Shown here one piece after another: positions 41,884 through 52,401 of a stretch of DNA of 64,000 bases (the first letter of the stretch is position 1; each line of letters begins with the position of its first letter). Under the pieces are notes generated by a model. The model did no database searches. It was not told the DNA's origin and was given only the letters and a program-made list of their open reading frames with translations. A program made the translations under genes and the position numbers. Origin of the DNA: Oleiagrimonas sp. C23AA (lineage in GTDB: Bacteria; Pseudomonadota; Gammaproteobacteria; Xanthomonadales; Rhodanobacteraceae); NCBI RefSeq assembly GCF_011759385.1, contig NZ_JAARLY010000001.1:310001-374000 (forward strand), in the 5' to 3' direction.

Positions 41884-42894
41884 TCAGGCGCCGCGCCAGG
41901 CGCGTACGCAGTCGTCGATAAGGGACGGACCGGCATAGACCAGTCCGGAATAAAGTTGTACCAGCGAGGCACCGGCCTGGCGCTTGGCCAGCGCATCGCG
42001 GCCGCTCATGATGCCGCCGACGCCGACCAGCGGCACGCTGCCTTCCAGGCGCTGCGCCATGCCGGCCAGCACCTCGGTGGCGCGCTGGGTCAGCGGCGCG
42101 CCGGAAAGACCGCCGGCTTCGTTGCCGTGCACATGGTCGCGCACGATCTGGCGATCGAGCGTGGTGTTGGTGCAGATCAGCCCGTCCACGCGCAGGTCGA
42201 CCAGGGTTTGCGCCATCGCGTCCATGCCGGCTTCGTCGACATCCGGCGCCATCTTCAGCAGCATCGGGCGGCGTCCATGCAGCGCGCCCAGGCGCTCCTG
42301 TTCCTCGCGCAAGCGGCCCAGCAGGCGCTTGAGTGCGTCGCCCTGCTGCAGGTCACGCAGCCCCTGCGTGTTCGGCGAGGAGATGTTGACGGTGACATAG
42401 CTGGCCGCGGCGTAGACGCGCTCCAGGCAGTACTGATAGTCGTCGACCGCGTGCTCGTTGGGCGTGGTCTTGTTCTTGCCGATATTGATGCCGAGCACGC
42501 CGCCAAAACGCGCGCGCCCGACGTTGTGCACCAGTGCATCGACGCCGTCGTTGTTGAAGCCGAAGCGGTTGATGATGGCGCGGTGCTCGGGCAGCCGGAA
42601 CAGGCGCGGTCGCGGATTGCCCGGCTGCGGGCGGGGCGTGACCGTGCCCACTTCCAGGAAGCCAAAACCCAGCGCGGCCAGCGCGTCGACATGCGCACCG
42701 TTCTTGTCCAGGCCAGCCGCCAGGCCCACCGGGTTGGGAAACGACAGCCCGAATGCCTGGACCGGCGCGGCGGCCACCTTCTGTCGGCCCAGGCCCATGC
42801 GGTGCCCGGTTTCCAGCAGGTCCAGCGTCATTTCGTGCGCGTGTTCGGGGTCCAGCGCAAACAGCAGCGGGCGCAGCAGCGCGTATGTGTTCAT
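41884..42894 (-). CDS. pyrD: Dihydroorotate dehydrogenase (quinone), class 2
   Basis: A 336-residue membrane-associated FMN enzyme oxidising dihydroorotate to orotate in pyrimidine synthesis, with ubiquinone as acceptor. The N-terminal amphipathic helix [20 protein letters not shown] anchors it. Class 2 motifs: [35 protein letters not shown] and [15 protein letters not shown] with the catalytic Ser. ATG 42894 matches the class 2 family length; the frame extends upstream without support. The murB gene follows in the same operon. Confidence 0.96.
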   Translation of the reverse strand: MNTYALLRPLLFALDPEHAHEMTLDLLETGHRMGLGRQKVAAAPVQAFGLSFPNPVGLAAGLDKNGAHVDALAALGFGFLEVGTVTPRPQPGNPRPRLFRLPEHRAIINRFGFNNDGVDALVHNVGRARFGGVLGINIGKNKTTPNEHAVDDYQYCLERVYAAASYVTVNISSPNTQGLRDLQQGDALKRLLGRLREEQERLGALHGRRPMLLKMAPDVDEAGMDAMAQTLVDLRVDGLICTNTTLDRQIVRDHVHGNEAGGLSGAPLTQRATEVLAGMAQRLEGSVPLVGVGGIMSGRDALAKRQAGASLVQLYSGLVYAGPSLIDDCVRAWRGA

Positions 42895-43022
42895 GCAGAT
42901 GCTCAATCGGGCCCGGTACGCGTGTGGCGTCGCCTGACGGTCAGTGACCGACGCACCGGGAAACATGGCTCAACAACCGCACATGATCCCATGTTTGTCG
43001 GCGGCTTGTCTTTGCGTGGCGC

Positions 43023-43802
43023 TTAAGGCGTGCCGACAAAAATACGTGTGTCGTAGACCATGGCCACGCGATCGCGCTCGGCGCAGGCGTCGAACAGCTC
43101 GCGCAAGGCGGCCATCATCGGTGCATGGTCGTGGTGATCGGGCGGCGGCGCGTAAGGGGACGATCGCAGGCGCCCTGCCAGGGCGTCAAAAACCATCGAT
43201 TGCACGTACTCAAAGCGCGTGCGCGCGATCAGGCCCTGGCCAAACCAGGCTTGCATGGCCTCGTCGCTGGCGTAGCGTTCGGCCACGGCGGCGTAGTCGG
43301 TGCCAAAGCGTTGCAGCAGCGCCTCGTAGCCGTCCAGAAAGGGCGTGCCGCTCAGGCGTCGGCTGTTCCAGAACACCGCGGCCACGCCGCCGGGTTTGAG
43401 GATGCGTCGCCATTCGCGACGCACCGCCTGCTGGTCGAACCAGTGAAAGGCCTGTGCCGCGGTGACCACGTCCACGCTGGCGTCGGCCAGGCCGGTGGCT
43501 TCGGCCTGACCAGCGACGCTGCGATAGCCGGGACGTGCCTCCAGCCAGGCATCGGCGGCCTCGCGCATGGCCGCGTTGGGTTCCACGGCGGTCACTTCGT
43601 GCCCGGCCGAAAGAAACATTTCCGTGGAAATGCCGGTGCCGGCGCCGATGTCGGCAATCAGCGCGTCTGGTGCCACGCCGGCATCGCGATGCAGCCAGTG
43701 CGGCAGCCGTGCCGGATAGGACGGGCGATAACGCACGTAGTCCTCGACCCGGCGCGAGAAGCGCTCGGTTTCCTTCAACGCAAGCGGCTTGGCGTCAGTC
43801 AT
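43023..43802 (-). CDS. Class I SAM-dependent methyltransferase
   Basis: A 259-residue methyltransferase of the small-molecule type. The SAM site reads IADIGAGTGISTEMFLSAGH, with the acidic VEPNAAMREAA at the end of strand 2, then VTAAQAFHWFDQ and ILKPGGVAAVFWNSR. This AQAFHWF variant is common in uncharacterised methyltransferases resembling yeast Tmt1/UbiE-like proteins. ATG 43802 lies 5 bases beyond the stop of an SDR gene, so the pair is likely co-translated. The substrate is unknown. Confidence 0.85.
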   Translation of the reverse strand: MTDAKPLALKETERFSRRVEDYVRYRPSYPARLPHWLHRDAGVAPDALIADIGAGTGISTEMFLSAGHEVTAVEPNAAMREAADAWLEARPGYRSVAGQAEATGLADASVDVVTAAQAFHWFDQQAVRREWRRILKPGGVAAVFWNSRRLSGTPFLDGYEALLQRFGTDYAAVAERYASDEAMQAWFGQGLIARTRFEYVQSMVFDALAGRLRSSPYAPPPDHHDHAPMMAALRELFDACAERDRVAMVYDTRIFVGTP

Positions 43803-43807
43803 GGCGA

Positions 43808-44578
43808 TCAGCCGTTGAGCATCTGGCCGCCGTCGACCACCAGCGTGTGTCCAGTGATCCAGCCAGCCAGCGGCGAGGCCAGGAACAGCGCCGGTCCGGC
43901 AATTTCCTCTGGCTCGCCAAAGCGACCAAACGGGATGTTGGCCAGCGTGCGATCGTGCACCTCGGGCGCGTTTTGTTCGCGCTCTTCCCACAGTCCGCCC
44001 GGAAACTTGATCGAGCCCGGCGCAATGGCGTTGACGCGGATGCCATCGCTGGCCAGGGCCAGCGCCTGCGAGCTGGTGTACGAGGTCATGGCTGCCTTCA
44101 CCGCGGCGTACGGCGCGCCACCGCCACGCGGGCGCAAGGCGGCAATCGAGACGATGTTAAGGATGCTGGCGTGCGCCGAGGCTTTCAGCCAGGGCAGGGC
44201 ATGACGCGAGGCGCGCACCGGCGCCAGTACGTCCACCGACAGCCCACGCTGCCAGCTGTCCTCGTCGTCACTGAAGCCAAAGCCGCTGCCGTTGTTGACC
44301 AGCACGTCGATGCCACCCAGGGCATCGGCGGCATGTTCGATATAACGTGCCACGCTGTCGGCGTTGGCCAGGTCGCAGCGCGCCACATGCACCTTGGCGC
44401 CGGTCTCGGCCAGTTCCTTGCCGGTCGCCTCCAGCGCTTCGGTGCCGCGGGCGCAGATCGATACCGCAGCGCCGGCCTGGGCAAAGGCCAGGGCCATGGC
44501 GCGGCCGATGCCCTTGCTGCCGCCGGCAATCACGACGCGGTAATCGGAAAAATCAAAGGTGGGGAAGGTGGTGCTCAT
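43808..44578 (-). CDS. Short-chain dehydrogenase/reductase
   Basis: A 256-residue SDR. The cofactor motif is IAGGSKGIGRAMALAFAQ, then VLVNNGSGFGF. The catalytic Ser lies in ILNIVSIAALRPRGGG, and the Tyr-Lys in PYAAVKAAMTSYTSS; it ends TLVVDGGQMLNG. RCDLAN replaces the usual DV(T/S) region. ATG 44578 follows AGGCTACG. It is paired with the methyltransferase gene downstream (5-base gap), so both might act on one compound. The reaction is unknown. Confidence 0.86.
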   Translation of the reverse strand: MSTTFPTFDFSDYRVVIAGGSKGIGRAMALAFAQAGAAVSICARGTEALEATGKELAETGAKVHVARCDLANADSVARYIEHAADALGGIDVLVNNGSGFGFSDDEDSWQRGLSVDVLAPVRASRHALPWLKASAHASILNIVSIAALRPRGGGAPYAAVKAAMTSYTSSQALALASDGIRVNAIAPGSIKFPGGLWEEREQNAPEVHDRTLANIPFGRFGEPEEIAGPALFLASPLAGWITGHTLVVDGGQMLNG

Positions 44579-44671
44579 CGTAGCCTGCTGCTCCAACCGG
44601 GGGACGCCCAAGCATACCCGGCACGGGCTGACTGTTCGCCAAGACGCCACATCGTTTCCGACCAAGGTCGC

Positions 44672-44708
44672 AAGAAAAAGGGCGGGCCCGGAAACCGGAC
44701 CCGCCCTT
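44672..44708 (-). terminator. Intrinsic terminator after the aldehyde dehydrogenase
   Basis: A 14-bp stem with one mismatch (AAGGGCGGGYCCGG), AAA/TTT loop, followed on the minus strand by TTTTTCTT. It lies 30 bases after the stop at 44738. Confidence 0.9.
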
Positions 44709-44737
44709 GAAGGCGTCTTCAAATGGATGCAAGCGCC

Positions 44738-46276
44738 TTAGATGTCGAACTTGATGCCCTGGGCCAGCGGCAGCGCATCGGACCAGTTGATGGTGTTGGT
44801 CTGACGACGCATGTAGGCCTTCCAGGCGTCCGAGCCTGACTCGCGGCCGCCGCCGGTTTCCTTCTCGCCACCGAAGGCGCCGCCGATCTCGGCGCCGGAG
44901 GTGCCGATGTTGACGTTGGCGATGCCGCAGTCGGAACCTGTGGCCGACAGGAACTGCTCGGCGTGGCGCATGTTCAGCGTGAAGATGGCCGAGCTCAGGC
45001 CCTGCGGCACGTCGTTCTGCATGGCCAGGGCTTCGTCCAGGGTCTTGTACGGCAACACGTACAGGATCGGCGCGAAGGTCTCGGTCTGCACCACTTCATC
45101 GCTGTTTTTGAGGCCAGTGATGATGGTCGGCAGCACGAAGTGCTCGCTGCCCTTGCCCTCGGCCTTGGCGCCACCCGTGGCGACCTTGCCGCCGGCGGCC
45201 TTGGCCTTCTCGATCATCGCCAGGTACTTGTCCACCGAGGCCGGGTCGATCAAAGGGCCCATCAGCGTACCGGCATCGGTAGCCGCGCCGATCTTGGTCT
45301 CGACCTGCTTGTAGGCCTTGACCAGCTTCTCGGTCACTTCTTCGGCAATCGACTCGTGCACGATCAGGCGGCGCGTGCTGGTGCAGCGCTGGCCGGCGGT
45401 ACCGACGGCACCAAAGGCAATGGCCGGAATGGCCAGCTTCAGGTCGGCGGTCTCGTCCACGATCATGGCGTTGTTGCCGCCCAGCTCCAGCAGCGAGCGA
45501 CCCATGCGCTCGGCCACGCGCACGCCGACCTTGCGGCCCACGGCGGTGGAGCCGGTGAAGCTCATCAGCGCCACGCGCTTGTCATCGACGAACTGCTGCG
45601 CCAGCTCGGTGCCGGCATCGTTGAACAGATAGAAGATCTCCGGGAAACCGGCGTCCTTCAACGCCTCGTTGCAGATCTTCATCGTCGCGATGGCGGTCAG
45701 CGGCGTCTTCGGCGACGGCTTCCAGATGCAGATGTCACCGCAGGCGGCGGCCAGCATGGCGTTCCAGGCCCACACCGCGACCGGGAAGTTGAAGGCCGAG
45801 ATGATGCCGACCAGGCCCAGCGGCTGGTACTGCTCGTACATGCGGTGACCCGGACGTTCCGAGTGCATGGTGTAGCCGTACAGCATGCGGCTCTGGCCCA
45901 CGGCGAAGTCGGCGATATCGATCATCTCCTGCACTTCACCGTCGCCCTCGGGCTTGATCTTGCCGTTCTCCAGGCTGACCAGGGTGCCCAGCTCATCCTT
46001 GTACTTGCGCAGCGCTTCGCCGCACAGGCGCACCGCTTCACCGCGCTGCGGCGCCGGCGTCGTGCGCCAGGTCTGGAAGGCCTTCTGCGCGCGCTCGATG
46101 ATGATGTCGTAGTCAGCCTGGCTGGAGGCGTGCACCTTGGCAATGACCTTGCCGGTCGAGGGGTTGGTCACCTCGATGGTGCCGGCGTCGGTGGTCTTGG
46201 ACCACTCGCCATTGCCCAGATAAGTACCGGAATTGACGTCGGAAAGGCCCAGTGCCTTGAGAACCTCGTGGGACAT
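44738..46276 (-). CDS. amaB: Alpha-aminoadipic semialdehyde (piperideine-6-carboxylate) dehydrogenase-like ALDH7
   Basis: A 512-residue NAD-dependent aldehyde dehydrogenase of the ALDH7A1/AmaB group, which oxidises 2-aminoadipate 6-semialdehyde in lysine catabolism. Group-specific features are the [19 protein letters not shown] start, the [15 protein letters not shown] oxyanion/NAD segment, [12 protein letters not shown] (Glu) and [13 protein letters not shown] (catalytic Cys), then [20 protein letters not shown], typical of ALDH7. ATG 46276 follows GCAGGAG 7 bases upstream. It stands alone, with its own terminator. Together with gcdH at 27166 it suggests a lysine-to-glutaryl-CoA route. Confidence 0.88.
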   Translation of the reverse strand: MSHEVLKALGLSDVNSGTYLGNGEWSKTTDAGTIEVTNPSTGKVIAKVHASSQADYDIIIERAQKAFQTWRTTPAPQRGEAVRLCGEALRKYKDELGTLVSLENGKIKPEGDGEVQEMIDIADFAVGQSRMLYGYTMHSERPGHRMYEQYQPLGLVGIISAFNFPVAVWAWNAMLAAACGDICIWKPSPKTPLTAIATMKICNEALKDAGFPEIFYLFNDAGTELAQQFVDDKRVALMSFTGSTAVGRKVGVRVAERMGRSLLELGGNNAMIVDETADLKLAIPAIAFGAVGTAGQRCTSTRRLIVHESIAEEVTEKLVKAYKQVETKIGAATDAGTLMGPLIDPASVDKYLAMIEKAKAAGGKVATGGAKAEGKGSEHFVLPTIITGLKNSDEVVQTETFAPILYVLPYKTLDEALAMQNDVPQGLSSAIFTLNMRHAEQFLSATGSDCGIANVNIGTSGAEIGGAFGGEKETGGGRESGSDAWKAYMRRQTNTINWSDALPLAQGIKFDI

Positions 46277-46394
46277 GGAATCTCCTGCTTCACAACGTTG
46301 GGCGTGGCGCACCACGCGAAACGATCAAGTCTAACAGAGCTGTCCGAAACCGCCCGTCGCAGTGCACAAAAGTGGTGCAAACGAAGGTGGGAGA

Positions 46395-46471
46395 TGGCGA
46401 CCCCGGCAGGATTCGAACCTGCGACCTTCCCCTTAGGAGGGGGACGCTCTATCCAGCTGAGCTACGGAGCC
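46395..46471 (-). tRNA. tRNA-Arg (anticodon CCT)
   Basis: The reverse strand folds into a cloverleaf: acceptor GGCTCCG with CGGGGTC (two wobble pairs), D arm TAGCTCAGCTGGATAGAGC, anticodon stem TCCCC/GGGGA with loop CTCCTAA (anticodon CCT, decoding AGG), T arm GCAGG-TTCGAAT-CCTGC and encoded CCA. It lies between the xylose operon and the aldehyde dehydrogenase, with no integrase or repeat nearby. Confidence 0.95.
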
Positions 46472-46871
46472 GCGAGCGACCGATTCTAGCAAATCGGATA
46501 ACTCGCGTGGCTTCGATTCGCCCCTTGGCGTCTCGGTCGGTTTGCGTGCCCTGCAACATGGTCGAACCGGGACGTGAGCGCGAGAAGCACCCGTGGCGTT
46601 GCCCGCGCTGACGGCCGCTCCGTCATTCCGCGCTGCAGCATGGCTTTTTCGCAGATGCTGGTAGAGTAGGGGTAACCAAATACCGTGCGCCGTGACGTTG
46701 AACGCGGGGCACGCCATGAGCAAGGTGCAGAATTTCCTGGATGTTCGCGCCTTTTTTCATAGACAAATTTGTTAGCGCTAACATCATGCTGATCGGTCAT
46801 GAAATGCCCAGTTGCATTGGCCACACGGAGAGCGTTGATGAACATGTATGCAAAAGCAGGAGGAGGGGCGC
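46472..46871. other. 400-base control region upstream of the xylose operon
   Basis: No credible gene. It contains the tRNA-Arg promoter side, an AT-rich stretch (46740-46790) and the XylR-type operator at 46770-46783. A TAGACA -35-like box at 46760-46765 lies directly before the operator, so the palindrome would fall between -35 and -10 and block polymerase. The xylB ribosome-binding site AGGAGGAGG closes the region. Confidence 0.6.
46770..46783. promoter_or_regulatory. XylR-type operator (xyl-box), xylBAE promoter
   Basis: TGTTAGCGCTAACA is a perfect 14-base palindrome with the central CG of LacI-family sites. It equals the xyl-box of the Xanthomonas xylan regulon (TGGTAGCGCTAACA, as I recall it) except at one base. 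Confidence 0.85.
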
Positions 46872-48365
46872 ATGAGCCTGGTCGCGGGCATTGATCTGGG
46901 AACGCAGGGCCTGAAGGTGGTCATCTATGATCCGGACCACCGGCGCATGGTGGCCAGCGCCTCGGCACCGCTGACGCTGATGAGCGCCGAGGGCGGCGTG
47001 CGTGAGCAGCGCGCTGACGACTGGGTGCAGGCCTTGCGCCGCTGTTTTGCCGAGATCGACGCGGCGCTCAAGGCGCAGGTGACGGCATTGGCCGTGTCTG
47101 GTCAGCAACACGGCTTCGTGCCGCTGGATGCCGAGGGCGAGGTGCTGGCGCCCGTGAAGCTTTGGTGTGACACCAGCACCAGCGATGAGTGCGAGCAGAT
47201 CATGCAGGCCGTTGGCGGTGTCGATCGCTGCATCGAGCTGGCCGGCAACCCCATCATGCCGGGCTATACGGCATCCAAGCTGCCGTGGACAAGGACACAT
47301 CGCCCCGAGGTGTATGCCGAGCTGGCGCACATCCTGCTGCCGCACGATTACCTCAACTTCTTCCTTACCGGCGAATATTTCTGCGAGTACGGCGATGCCT
47401 CCGGCACCGGCTGGCTGGATGTGCGCACGCGTCAGTGGTCCGATGCCTTGCTGCAGGCTACCGACCCCGATCGCGACCTCAAGGCTTGCCTGCCGCCGAT
47501 TGTCGAGCTGGGCCGCACTTTTGCCGTGCGCGCCGACGTGGCTGGCGAGCTCGGGTTGGGCGCGCAGGCCGTGGTCGCCGTCGGCGGTGGCGACAACATG
47601 ATGGCGGCGATCGGTACCGGCGCGGTGGTGCCGGGGCGCCTGGCGATGAGCCTGGGGACCTCGGGCACGCTGTTTGCCTATGCCGATACGCCAGTGGTGG
47701 ACGAAGATGGCGCCTGGGCGGCGTTCTGTTCCTCGTCCGGTGGCTGGCTGCCGCTGATCTGCACCATGAACTGCACGGTGGCCACCGAAACGGTGGCCGA
47801 CATGTTCGGTTTTTCCAGCCGCGATGGTGATGCGCGCATCACCGCCAGCAAGCCTGGCGCCGGCGGCCTGACCATGCTGCCGTTCTTCAGTGGCGAACGC
47901 GTGCCCAATCTACCGCGCGGCAAGGCCTCGCTGAGCGGCATGGATCTGACCAACGCCAGCCAGGCCAATGTCTATCGCGCGGCGATGGAAGGCGCCACTT
48001 ACAGCATCCGCTATGGCTACGACGCTTTCGTCCGCGCCGGCATGACCTTCGACAGCATCGTGCTGACCGGCGGCGGCGCCAACAGCGCGGCCTGGCGGCA
48101 GATGGTGGCCGACATCTTCAACCTGCCAGTGGAGGTGCCGGAGCTGGCCGAAGGTGGCGCCTTCGGTGCCGCACTGCAGGCGTTGTGGTCGTACCGGCGC
48201 GGGCAGGGCGATGACATCTCGCTACCGGATCTGGTCGCCGAGCATGTACGCCTGGATACCAGCCGCACCGCCCACCCCGACAGCGCACGCGTGCAGGCCT
48301 ACCGCGCGCCGTACCAGCGTTTTCTCGATCAACTTGACGTCGTGCGTCCTCTGTACACGGCATGA
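46872..48365 (+). CDS. xylB: Xylulokinase
   Basis: A 497-residue FGGY-family kinase phosphorylating D-xylulose to xylulose 5-phosphate. Start [18 protein letters not shown] is the ATP-binding phosphate-1 loop; [13 protein letters not shown] is the substrate region (with MHG replaced by QHG); [10 protein letters not shown] (ADP) and [19 protein letters not shown] complete the fold. ATG 46872 follows AGGAGGAGG; the ATG eight codons earlier would overlap that site. It is the first gene of xylB-xylA-xylE. The product can feed the pentose phosphate pathway or the phosphoketolase at the left end of the window. Confidence 0.95.
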   Translation: MSLVAGIDLGTQGLKVVIYDPDHRRMVASASAPLTLMSAEGGVREQRADDWVQALRRCFAEIDAALKAQVTALAVSGQQHGFVPLDAEGEVLAPVKLWCDTSTSDECEQIMQAVGGVDRCIELAGNPIMPGYTASKLPWTRTHRPEVYAELAHILLPHDYLNFFLTGEYFCEYGDASGTGWLDVRTRQWSDALLQATDPDRDLKACLPPIVELGRTFAVRADVAGELGLGAQAVVAVGGGDNMMAAIGTGAVVPGRLAMSLGTSGTLFAYADTPVVDEDGAWAAFCSSSGGWLPLICTMNCTVATETVADMFGFSSRDGDARITASKPGAGGLTMLPFFSGERVPNLPRGKASLSGMDLTNASQANVYRAAMEGATYSIRYGYDAFVRAGMTFDSIVLTGGGANSAAWRQMVADIFNLPVEVPELAEGGAFGAALQALWSYRRGQGDDISLPDLVAEHVRLDTSRTAHPDSARVQAYRAPYQRFLDQLDVVRPLYTA

Positions 48366-48400
48366 CGCATTCCCATGAAGCACGCAACAAGGAGCTGCAG

Positions 48401-49741
48401 ATGAGCACGCAAGCCTTCATTGGCGCCCGGGAATTTTTCCCCGGCATTGGCACCATCCCGTTTGAAGGACGCGAGTCGGACAACCCGCTGGCGTTCAAGG
48501 TCTACGATGCCGACAAGCGCATCGGTGGCAAAACCATGGCCGAGCATCTGCGCTTTGCGGTTTGCTACTGGCACAGCTTCTGTAATGCCGGCCACGATCC
48601 GTTCGGCCCCGGCACGCGCCACTATCCGTGGGATCAGGTCGGCGCGCCGATGGCCAACGCCGAGGCCAAGATCGACGCCGCGTTCGAGTTCTTCACCAAG
48701 CTGGGTGTGCCGTACTACTGCTTCCACGACGTGGACATGGCGCCGGACGCCGACGATGTGGGCCAGTTCGAGCGCAACCTCAAACACATGGTGGGCCTGG
48801 CCAAGGAGCGCCAGCAGGCCACCGGCATGAAGCTGCTGTGGGGTACGGCCAACCTGTTCAGCCATCCGCGCTACATGAATGGCGCGGCCACCAATCCGGA
48901 CTTCAACGTCGTCGCGCGCGCCGCGGTGCAGGTCAAGGCAATGATCGAGGCCACGGTGGAGCTGGGCGGCGAGAACTATGTGTTCTGGGGCGGGCGTGAA
49001 GGTTATGCCTCGCTGTACAACACCGACATGAAGCGCGAGCTGGCGCACATGGGTCGCTTCCTGACCATGGCGCGCGATTACGGCCGCAGCATCGGTTTCG
49101 AGGGTTCATTCCTGATCGAGCCCAAGCCGATGGAGCCGATGAAGCATCAGTACGATTTCGATGCGGCCACCTCGGCGGCGTTCCTGCGCGAGCACGGGCT
49201 GGACAAGGACTTCAAGCTCAACATCGAGGGCAATCACGCCACGCTGGCCGGGCACACCTTCGAGCACGACCTGCAGGTGGCGGCCGACGCCGGTCTGCTG
49301 GGCAGCATCGACGCCAACATGGGCAATCCGCAGAACGGCTGGGATACCGACCAGTTCCCGGTGAATCTGTACGACACCGTGGGCGCCATGCTGGTGCTGC
49401 TGCGCAACGGTGGCCTGGGCGCGGGTGGCCTCAACTTCGACGCCAAGGTGCGTCGCGAGTCGACCGATCCGGCGGACCTGTTCCTTGCCCACATCGGCGG
49501 CATGGATGCATTCGCGCGTGGTCTTGAGGTGGCCCATGCGCTGATCGAAAGCTCGCCGCTAGAGGGTTGGCGTGGCGAGCGTTATGCCAGCTTCGACCAG
49601 GGCAACGGTCAGCGCTTCGAGAACGGCGAGCTGTCGCTGGCTGACCTGCGCGATCACGCCGAGGCCGCCGGCGAGCCCAAGCAGACCAGCGGCCGTCAGG
49701 AAGCCTACGAGAACCTGATCAACCGTTACCTGGTCCGCTGA
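48401..49741 (+). CDS. xylA: Xylose isomerase
   Basis: A 446-residue TIM-barrel enzyme converting D-xylose to D-xylulose with two divalent metals. The catalytic His is in [11 protein letters not shown] (His109), with metal ligands in [12 protein letters not shown], the [14 protein letters not shown] loop, [17 protein letters not shown] and [19 protein letters not shown]. Class II length fits. ATG 48401 has AAGGAG 7 bases upstream; the ATG at 48362, overlapping the xylB stop, is less likely. It is the second gene of the operon. Confidence 0.97.
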   Translation: MSTQAFIGAREFFPGIGTIPFEGRESDNPLAFKVYDADKRIGGKTMAEHLRFAVCYWHSFCNAGHDPFGPGTRHYPWDQVGAPMANAEAKIDAAFEFFTKLGVPYYCFHDVDMAPDADDVGQFERNLKHMVGLAKERQQATGMKLLWGTANLFSHPRYMNGAATNPDFNVVARAAVQVKAMIEATVELGGENYVFWGGREGYASLYNTDMKRELAHMGRFLTMARDYGRSIGFEGSFLIEPKPMEPMKHQYDFDAATSAAFLREHGLDKDFKLNIEGNHATLAGHTFEHDLQVAADAGLLGSIDANMGNPQNGWDTDQFPVNLYDTVGAMLVLLRNGGLGAGGLNFDAKVRRESTDPADLFLAHIGGMDAFARGLEVAHALIESSPLEGWRGERYASFDQGNGQRFENGELSLADLRDHAEAAGEPKQTSGRQEAYENLINRYLVR

Positions 49742-49750
49742 TGACCACTG

Positions 49751-49781
49751 GGGCCGCGGTGTCACAGGGGCGCCGCGGCCC
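49751..49781 (+). other. Intercistronic hairpin between xylA and xylE
   Basis: A perfect 9-bp GGGCCGCGG/CCGCGGCCC stem with a 13-base loop, 9 bases past the xylA stop and without a U-tract. It may protect xylBA mRNA ends and set a lower level of transporter expression. Confidence 0.45.
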
Positions 49782-49831
49782 GTGTCGCACAACAATCACA
49801 ACGACACGGTTGCACATACAAGGGAGGGGAT

Positions 49832-51253
49832 ATGGACGTTGCAAACGCGACGCACCATAGCGAGGAGAACACGGCATTCATCGTGCTGATCAGCCTGGTG
49901 GCCACCATTGGCGGCTTCCTGTTCGGCTTTGACAGCGGCGTGATCAACGGCACCGTCGACGGCCTGCAGCAGGCCTTTCATTCCAACTCGGTGGGCACCG
50001 GCTTCAATGTCGCCTCGATGCTGCTCGGCTGCGCGGTCGGCGCGTTCTTCGCCGGGCGCCTGGCCGACTACTACGGCCGTCGCAGCGTGCTGATCGTGGC
50101 CGCGGCCTGCTTCATCATCTCGGCGTGGGGATCGGGCATTTCCACCTCGTCGGCCGAGTTTGTGGTCTATCGCATCATCGGCGGCCTGGCGGTGGGCGCG
50201 GCCAGCGTGATGTCGCCGGCCTATATCAGTGAAGTATCGCTGGCGCGCTATCGCGGCCGGCTGGCCAGCGTGCAGCAGATCGCGATCATCTTCGGGCTGT
50301 TCGCCGCTTTCCTGAGCAATTATCTGCTGGCGCGTTTTGCCGGCGCCTCGACGCAGCCGCTGTGGCTGGGTTACGACGCCTGGCGCTGGATGTTCTGGAT
50401 GGAGCTGGTGCCGGCGATACCGTTCCTGGTGGCGTTGATGTTCATTCCGGAAAGCCCGCGCTACCTGGTGGCCAAGGGCCACGAGTCGGTGGCGCTGGCG
50501 GTGCTCAAGCGGCTTTATGGTCCACGCAGCGGGCAAGCCAAATTCGATGAGATCCGCGCTTCGCTCGCCTCCGACCAGCATCGACCGCGCTTTTCCGATC
50601 TGATCGATCGCCAGCGCCGGCGCGTGCGCCCGATCGTCTGGGTCGGAATCGGCCTTGCCGCATTCCAGCAATTGGTCGGTATCAATGTGGTGTTCTACTA
50701 CGGTGCCGTGCTGTGGCAGGCGGTGGGCTTTTCCGAGGCCGATGCGCTGCTGATCAATGTCTTTTCCGGCGCGCTGAGCATCGCCGCCTGTATCGGCGCC
50801 ATGCTGATGATCGATCGGGTCGGTCGCAAGCCGCTGCTATGGGGCGGCTCGGTGGGCATGGCGATCACGCTGGCGCTGGTGGCCTATGCGTTTTCCACCG
50901 CCCACACCGGCACGCATGGACAGGTCGCGCTGAGCGGCGGCATCGGCGTGCTGGCGCTGGTGGCGGCCAATGCCTACGTGGTGTGCTTCAACATGTCCTG
51001 GGGCCCGGTGATGTGGGTGATGCTGGGCGAGATGTTCCCCAACCAGATCCGCGGCTCGGCACTGGCCGCCGCCGGTGCGGTGCAGTGGATAGCCAACTTC
51101 CTGATCACCATCACCTTCCCGATTCTTCTGGCCGGTCTGGGCCTGGCCGCAGCCTACGGCCTGTACACACTGGCCGCGCTGCTGTCGGTGGTGTTCGTGC
51201 TCAAGTTCGTGCACGAGACCAAGGGCAAGGAACTGGAGCACATGGACGGCTGA
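49832..51253 (+). CDS. Sugar porter MFS transporter (D-xylose:H+ symporter-like)
   Basis: A 473-residue twelve-helix transporter of the sugar porter family. The start FIVLISLVATIGGFLFGFDSGVINGT has the conserved RxGG-like TM1; GRLADYYGRRSVL is the loop 2-3 motif, then VPAIPFLVALMFIPESPRYLVAKG at the middle and GVLALVAANAYVVCFNMSWGPVMW later. The operon position makes xylose the likely substrate; the xylE name is used elsewhere for this role. ATG 49832 follows AGGGAGGGG. An intrinsic-looking hairpin lies after its stop. Confidence 0.9.
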   Translation: MDVANATHHSEENTAFIVLISLVATIGGFLFGFDSGVINGTVDGLQQAFHSNSVGTGFNVASMLLGCAVGAFFAGRLADYYGRRSVLIVAAACFIISAWGSGISTSSAEFVVYRIIGGLAVGAASVMSPAYISEVSLARYRGRLASVQQIAIIFGLFAAFLSNYLLARFAGASTQPLWLGYDAWRWMFWMELVPAIPFLVALMFIPESPRYLVAKGHESVALAVLKRLYGPRSGQAKFDEIRASLASDQHRPRFSDLIDRQRRRVRPIVWVGIGLAAFQQLVGINVVFYYGAVLWQAVGFSEADALLINVFSGALSIAACIGAMLMIDRVGRKPLLWGGSVGMAITLALVAYAFSTAHTGTHGQVALSGGIGVLALVAANAYVVCFNMSWGPVMWVMLGEMFPNQIRGSALAAAGAVQWIANFLITITFPILLAGLGLAAAYGLYTLAALLSVVFVLKFVHETKGKELEHMDG

Positions 51254-51286
51254 TGCGCACCGGTGCGGCCCTCATCGCAGCCATGG

Positions 51287-51315
51287 GCGACCGTCACGCA
51301 GAGCGTGTCGGTCGC
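51287..51315. terminator. Hairpin between convergent xylose transporter and xylR genes
   Basis: A 13-base stem with one mismatch (GCGACCGTCACGC/GCGTGTCGGTCGC) and an AGA loop. No U-tract follows on either strand, so it may be a Rho-dependent or 3'-stabilising element. Confidence 0.45.
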
Positions 51316-51321
51316 TGCCGC

Positions 51322-52401
51322 TCAGTCGTCGGCCGAGCGCTTGCCGGCGGCGCGCGGCTTGGCCACCGAGTCGCGCTTGACCAGCGTGTGGCCCACCACA
51401 TGATCGACCACCGTGCGCACTTCGTTGTCCTTGCGGCCGATATTGCGCATCAGGATGTCGATGGCCGATTCGGCCATCGAGGCGATCGGCTGATGCACAG
51501 TGGTCAGTTCCGGCCAGACGGTGGTCGCGGCCGAGGTGTCATCAAAGCCCACCACCGACAGATCACCCGGCACATCCAGCCCCTGGCGGTGGGCGACCGA
51601 GACCACCGCCGCGGCCATGTCGTCGTTGGCGGCGAAGATCGCGCTGGGCGGACGCTTGCGCGCCAGCAGCTTCTCCGCCGCTTCCAGACCGGAGCGATAG
51701 GTGAAGTAGCCCTGTTGTACCAGCGTCTTGTCCAGCTTCAGGCCGGCTTCGTCCAGTGCGGCCTGAAAGCCCTCGAAGCGGCGTGCGCTGGCGCTGAGGT
51801 TGGGGTGGCCCTTGATGTGGCCGATGCGGGTGTGTCCCTGCGCGATAAGCTGCTCGGTGATCTCCTTACCGGCGCGGAAGTCGTCAATGCGTACCCGCGA
51901 GATCGCCTCGCTGCTCCAGCCCGAGGCGATCGACACCACCGGAATGCCGGCGTTGACCAGCTCGGTGACCACGGTCTTGGATTCGCACAGCGGCGGCGGC
52001 AGGATCACGCCGGCCACGCTCTTGGCCAGCGTCCGCGCGGAGCTTCGCTTGCCTTCGGCGCTCAAGTCGTCCCAGGCCTCGATGACCAACTGCACGGCCG
52101 TTTGCGCGGTGCCGCGAAGGGCGCCAACCAGCAATTCGCGCAGGTAGGCGGCACTGGGGTTGGTGTAGATCAGCGCGATGCGGGCGGTCTTGGCCGCCGC
52201 CAGCGAGCTGGCCGCCAGGTTGGGCGTATAGCCAAGCTTTTCCACCGCCTGCATGACCCGTTCGCGCGTGGTGTCGCGCACGTTGCCGTTGCCGTTGATG
52301 ACCCGAGAGACCGTCATCGGCGACACATTGGCCAGCGTCGCGACTTCATCGATGGTGGTGGCACGCCCCTTGCGACGTCCCGATTTCTTAGCCGTTGCCA
52401 C
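51322..52401 (-). CDS. LacI-family transcriptional repressor (XylR-like)
   Basis: A 359-residue repressor. The N-terminal helix-turn-helix with TTIDEVATLANVSPMTVSRV and NGNGNVRDTTRERVM is followed by the hinge LGYTPNLAASSLAA and a periplasmic-binding-protein-like sensor domain with AIFAANDDMAAAVVS and SVVGFDDTSAATTVWP. GTG 52401 follows AAGGGAC; the frame stays open upstream. Its genomic position and the four matching operators in the window make it the likely regulator of xylose, glucuronate and TonB-receptor units. The inducer is not readable; xylose, xylo-oligosaccharide or glucuronate are candidates. It probably autoregulates through the box at 52535. Confidence 0.88.
   Translation of the reverse strand: MATAKKSGRRKGRATTIDEVATLANVSPMTVSRVINGNGNVRDTTRERVMQAVEKLGYTPNLAASSLAAAKTARIALIYTNPSAAYLRELLVGALRGTAQTAVQLVIEAWDDLSAEGKRSSARTLAKSVAGVILPPPLCESKTVVTELVNAGIPVVSIASGWSSEAISRVRIDDFRAGKEITEQLIAQGHTRIGHIKGHPNLSASARRFEGFQAALDEAGLKLDKTLVQQGYFTYRSGLEAAEKLLARKRPPSAIFAANDDMAAAVVSVAHRQGLDVPGDLSVVGFDDTSAATTVWPELTTVHQPIASMAESAIDILMRNIGRKDNEVRTVVDHVVGHTLVKRDSVAKPRAAGKRSADD

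Noticed and set aside
39021-41921. A 966-codon + strand open frame spanning the protease and murB genes
   Set aside because: It crosses two convincing minus-strand genes and an intergenic region, and the product has no recognisable features.
46486-46845. A 119-codon minus-strand open frame in the xylose control region
   Set aside because: It spans the operator and promoter, has no ribosome-binding site and no family resemblance.
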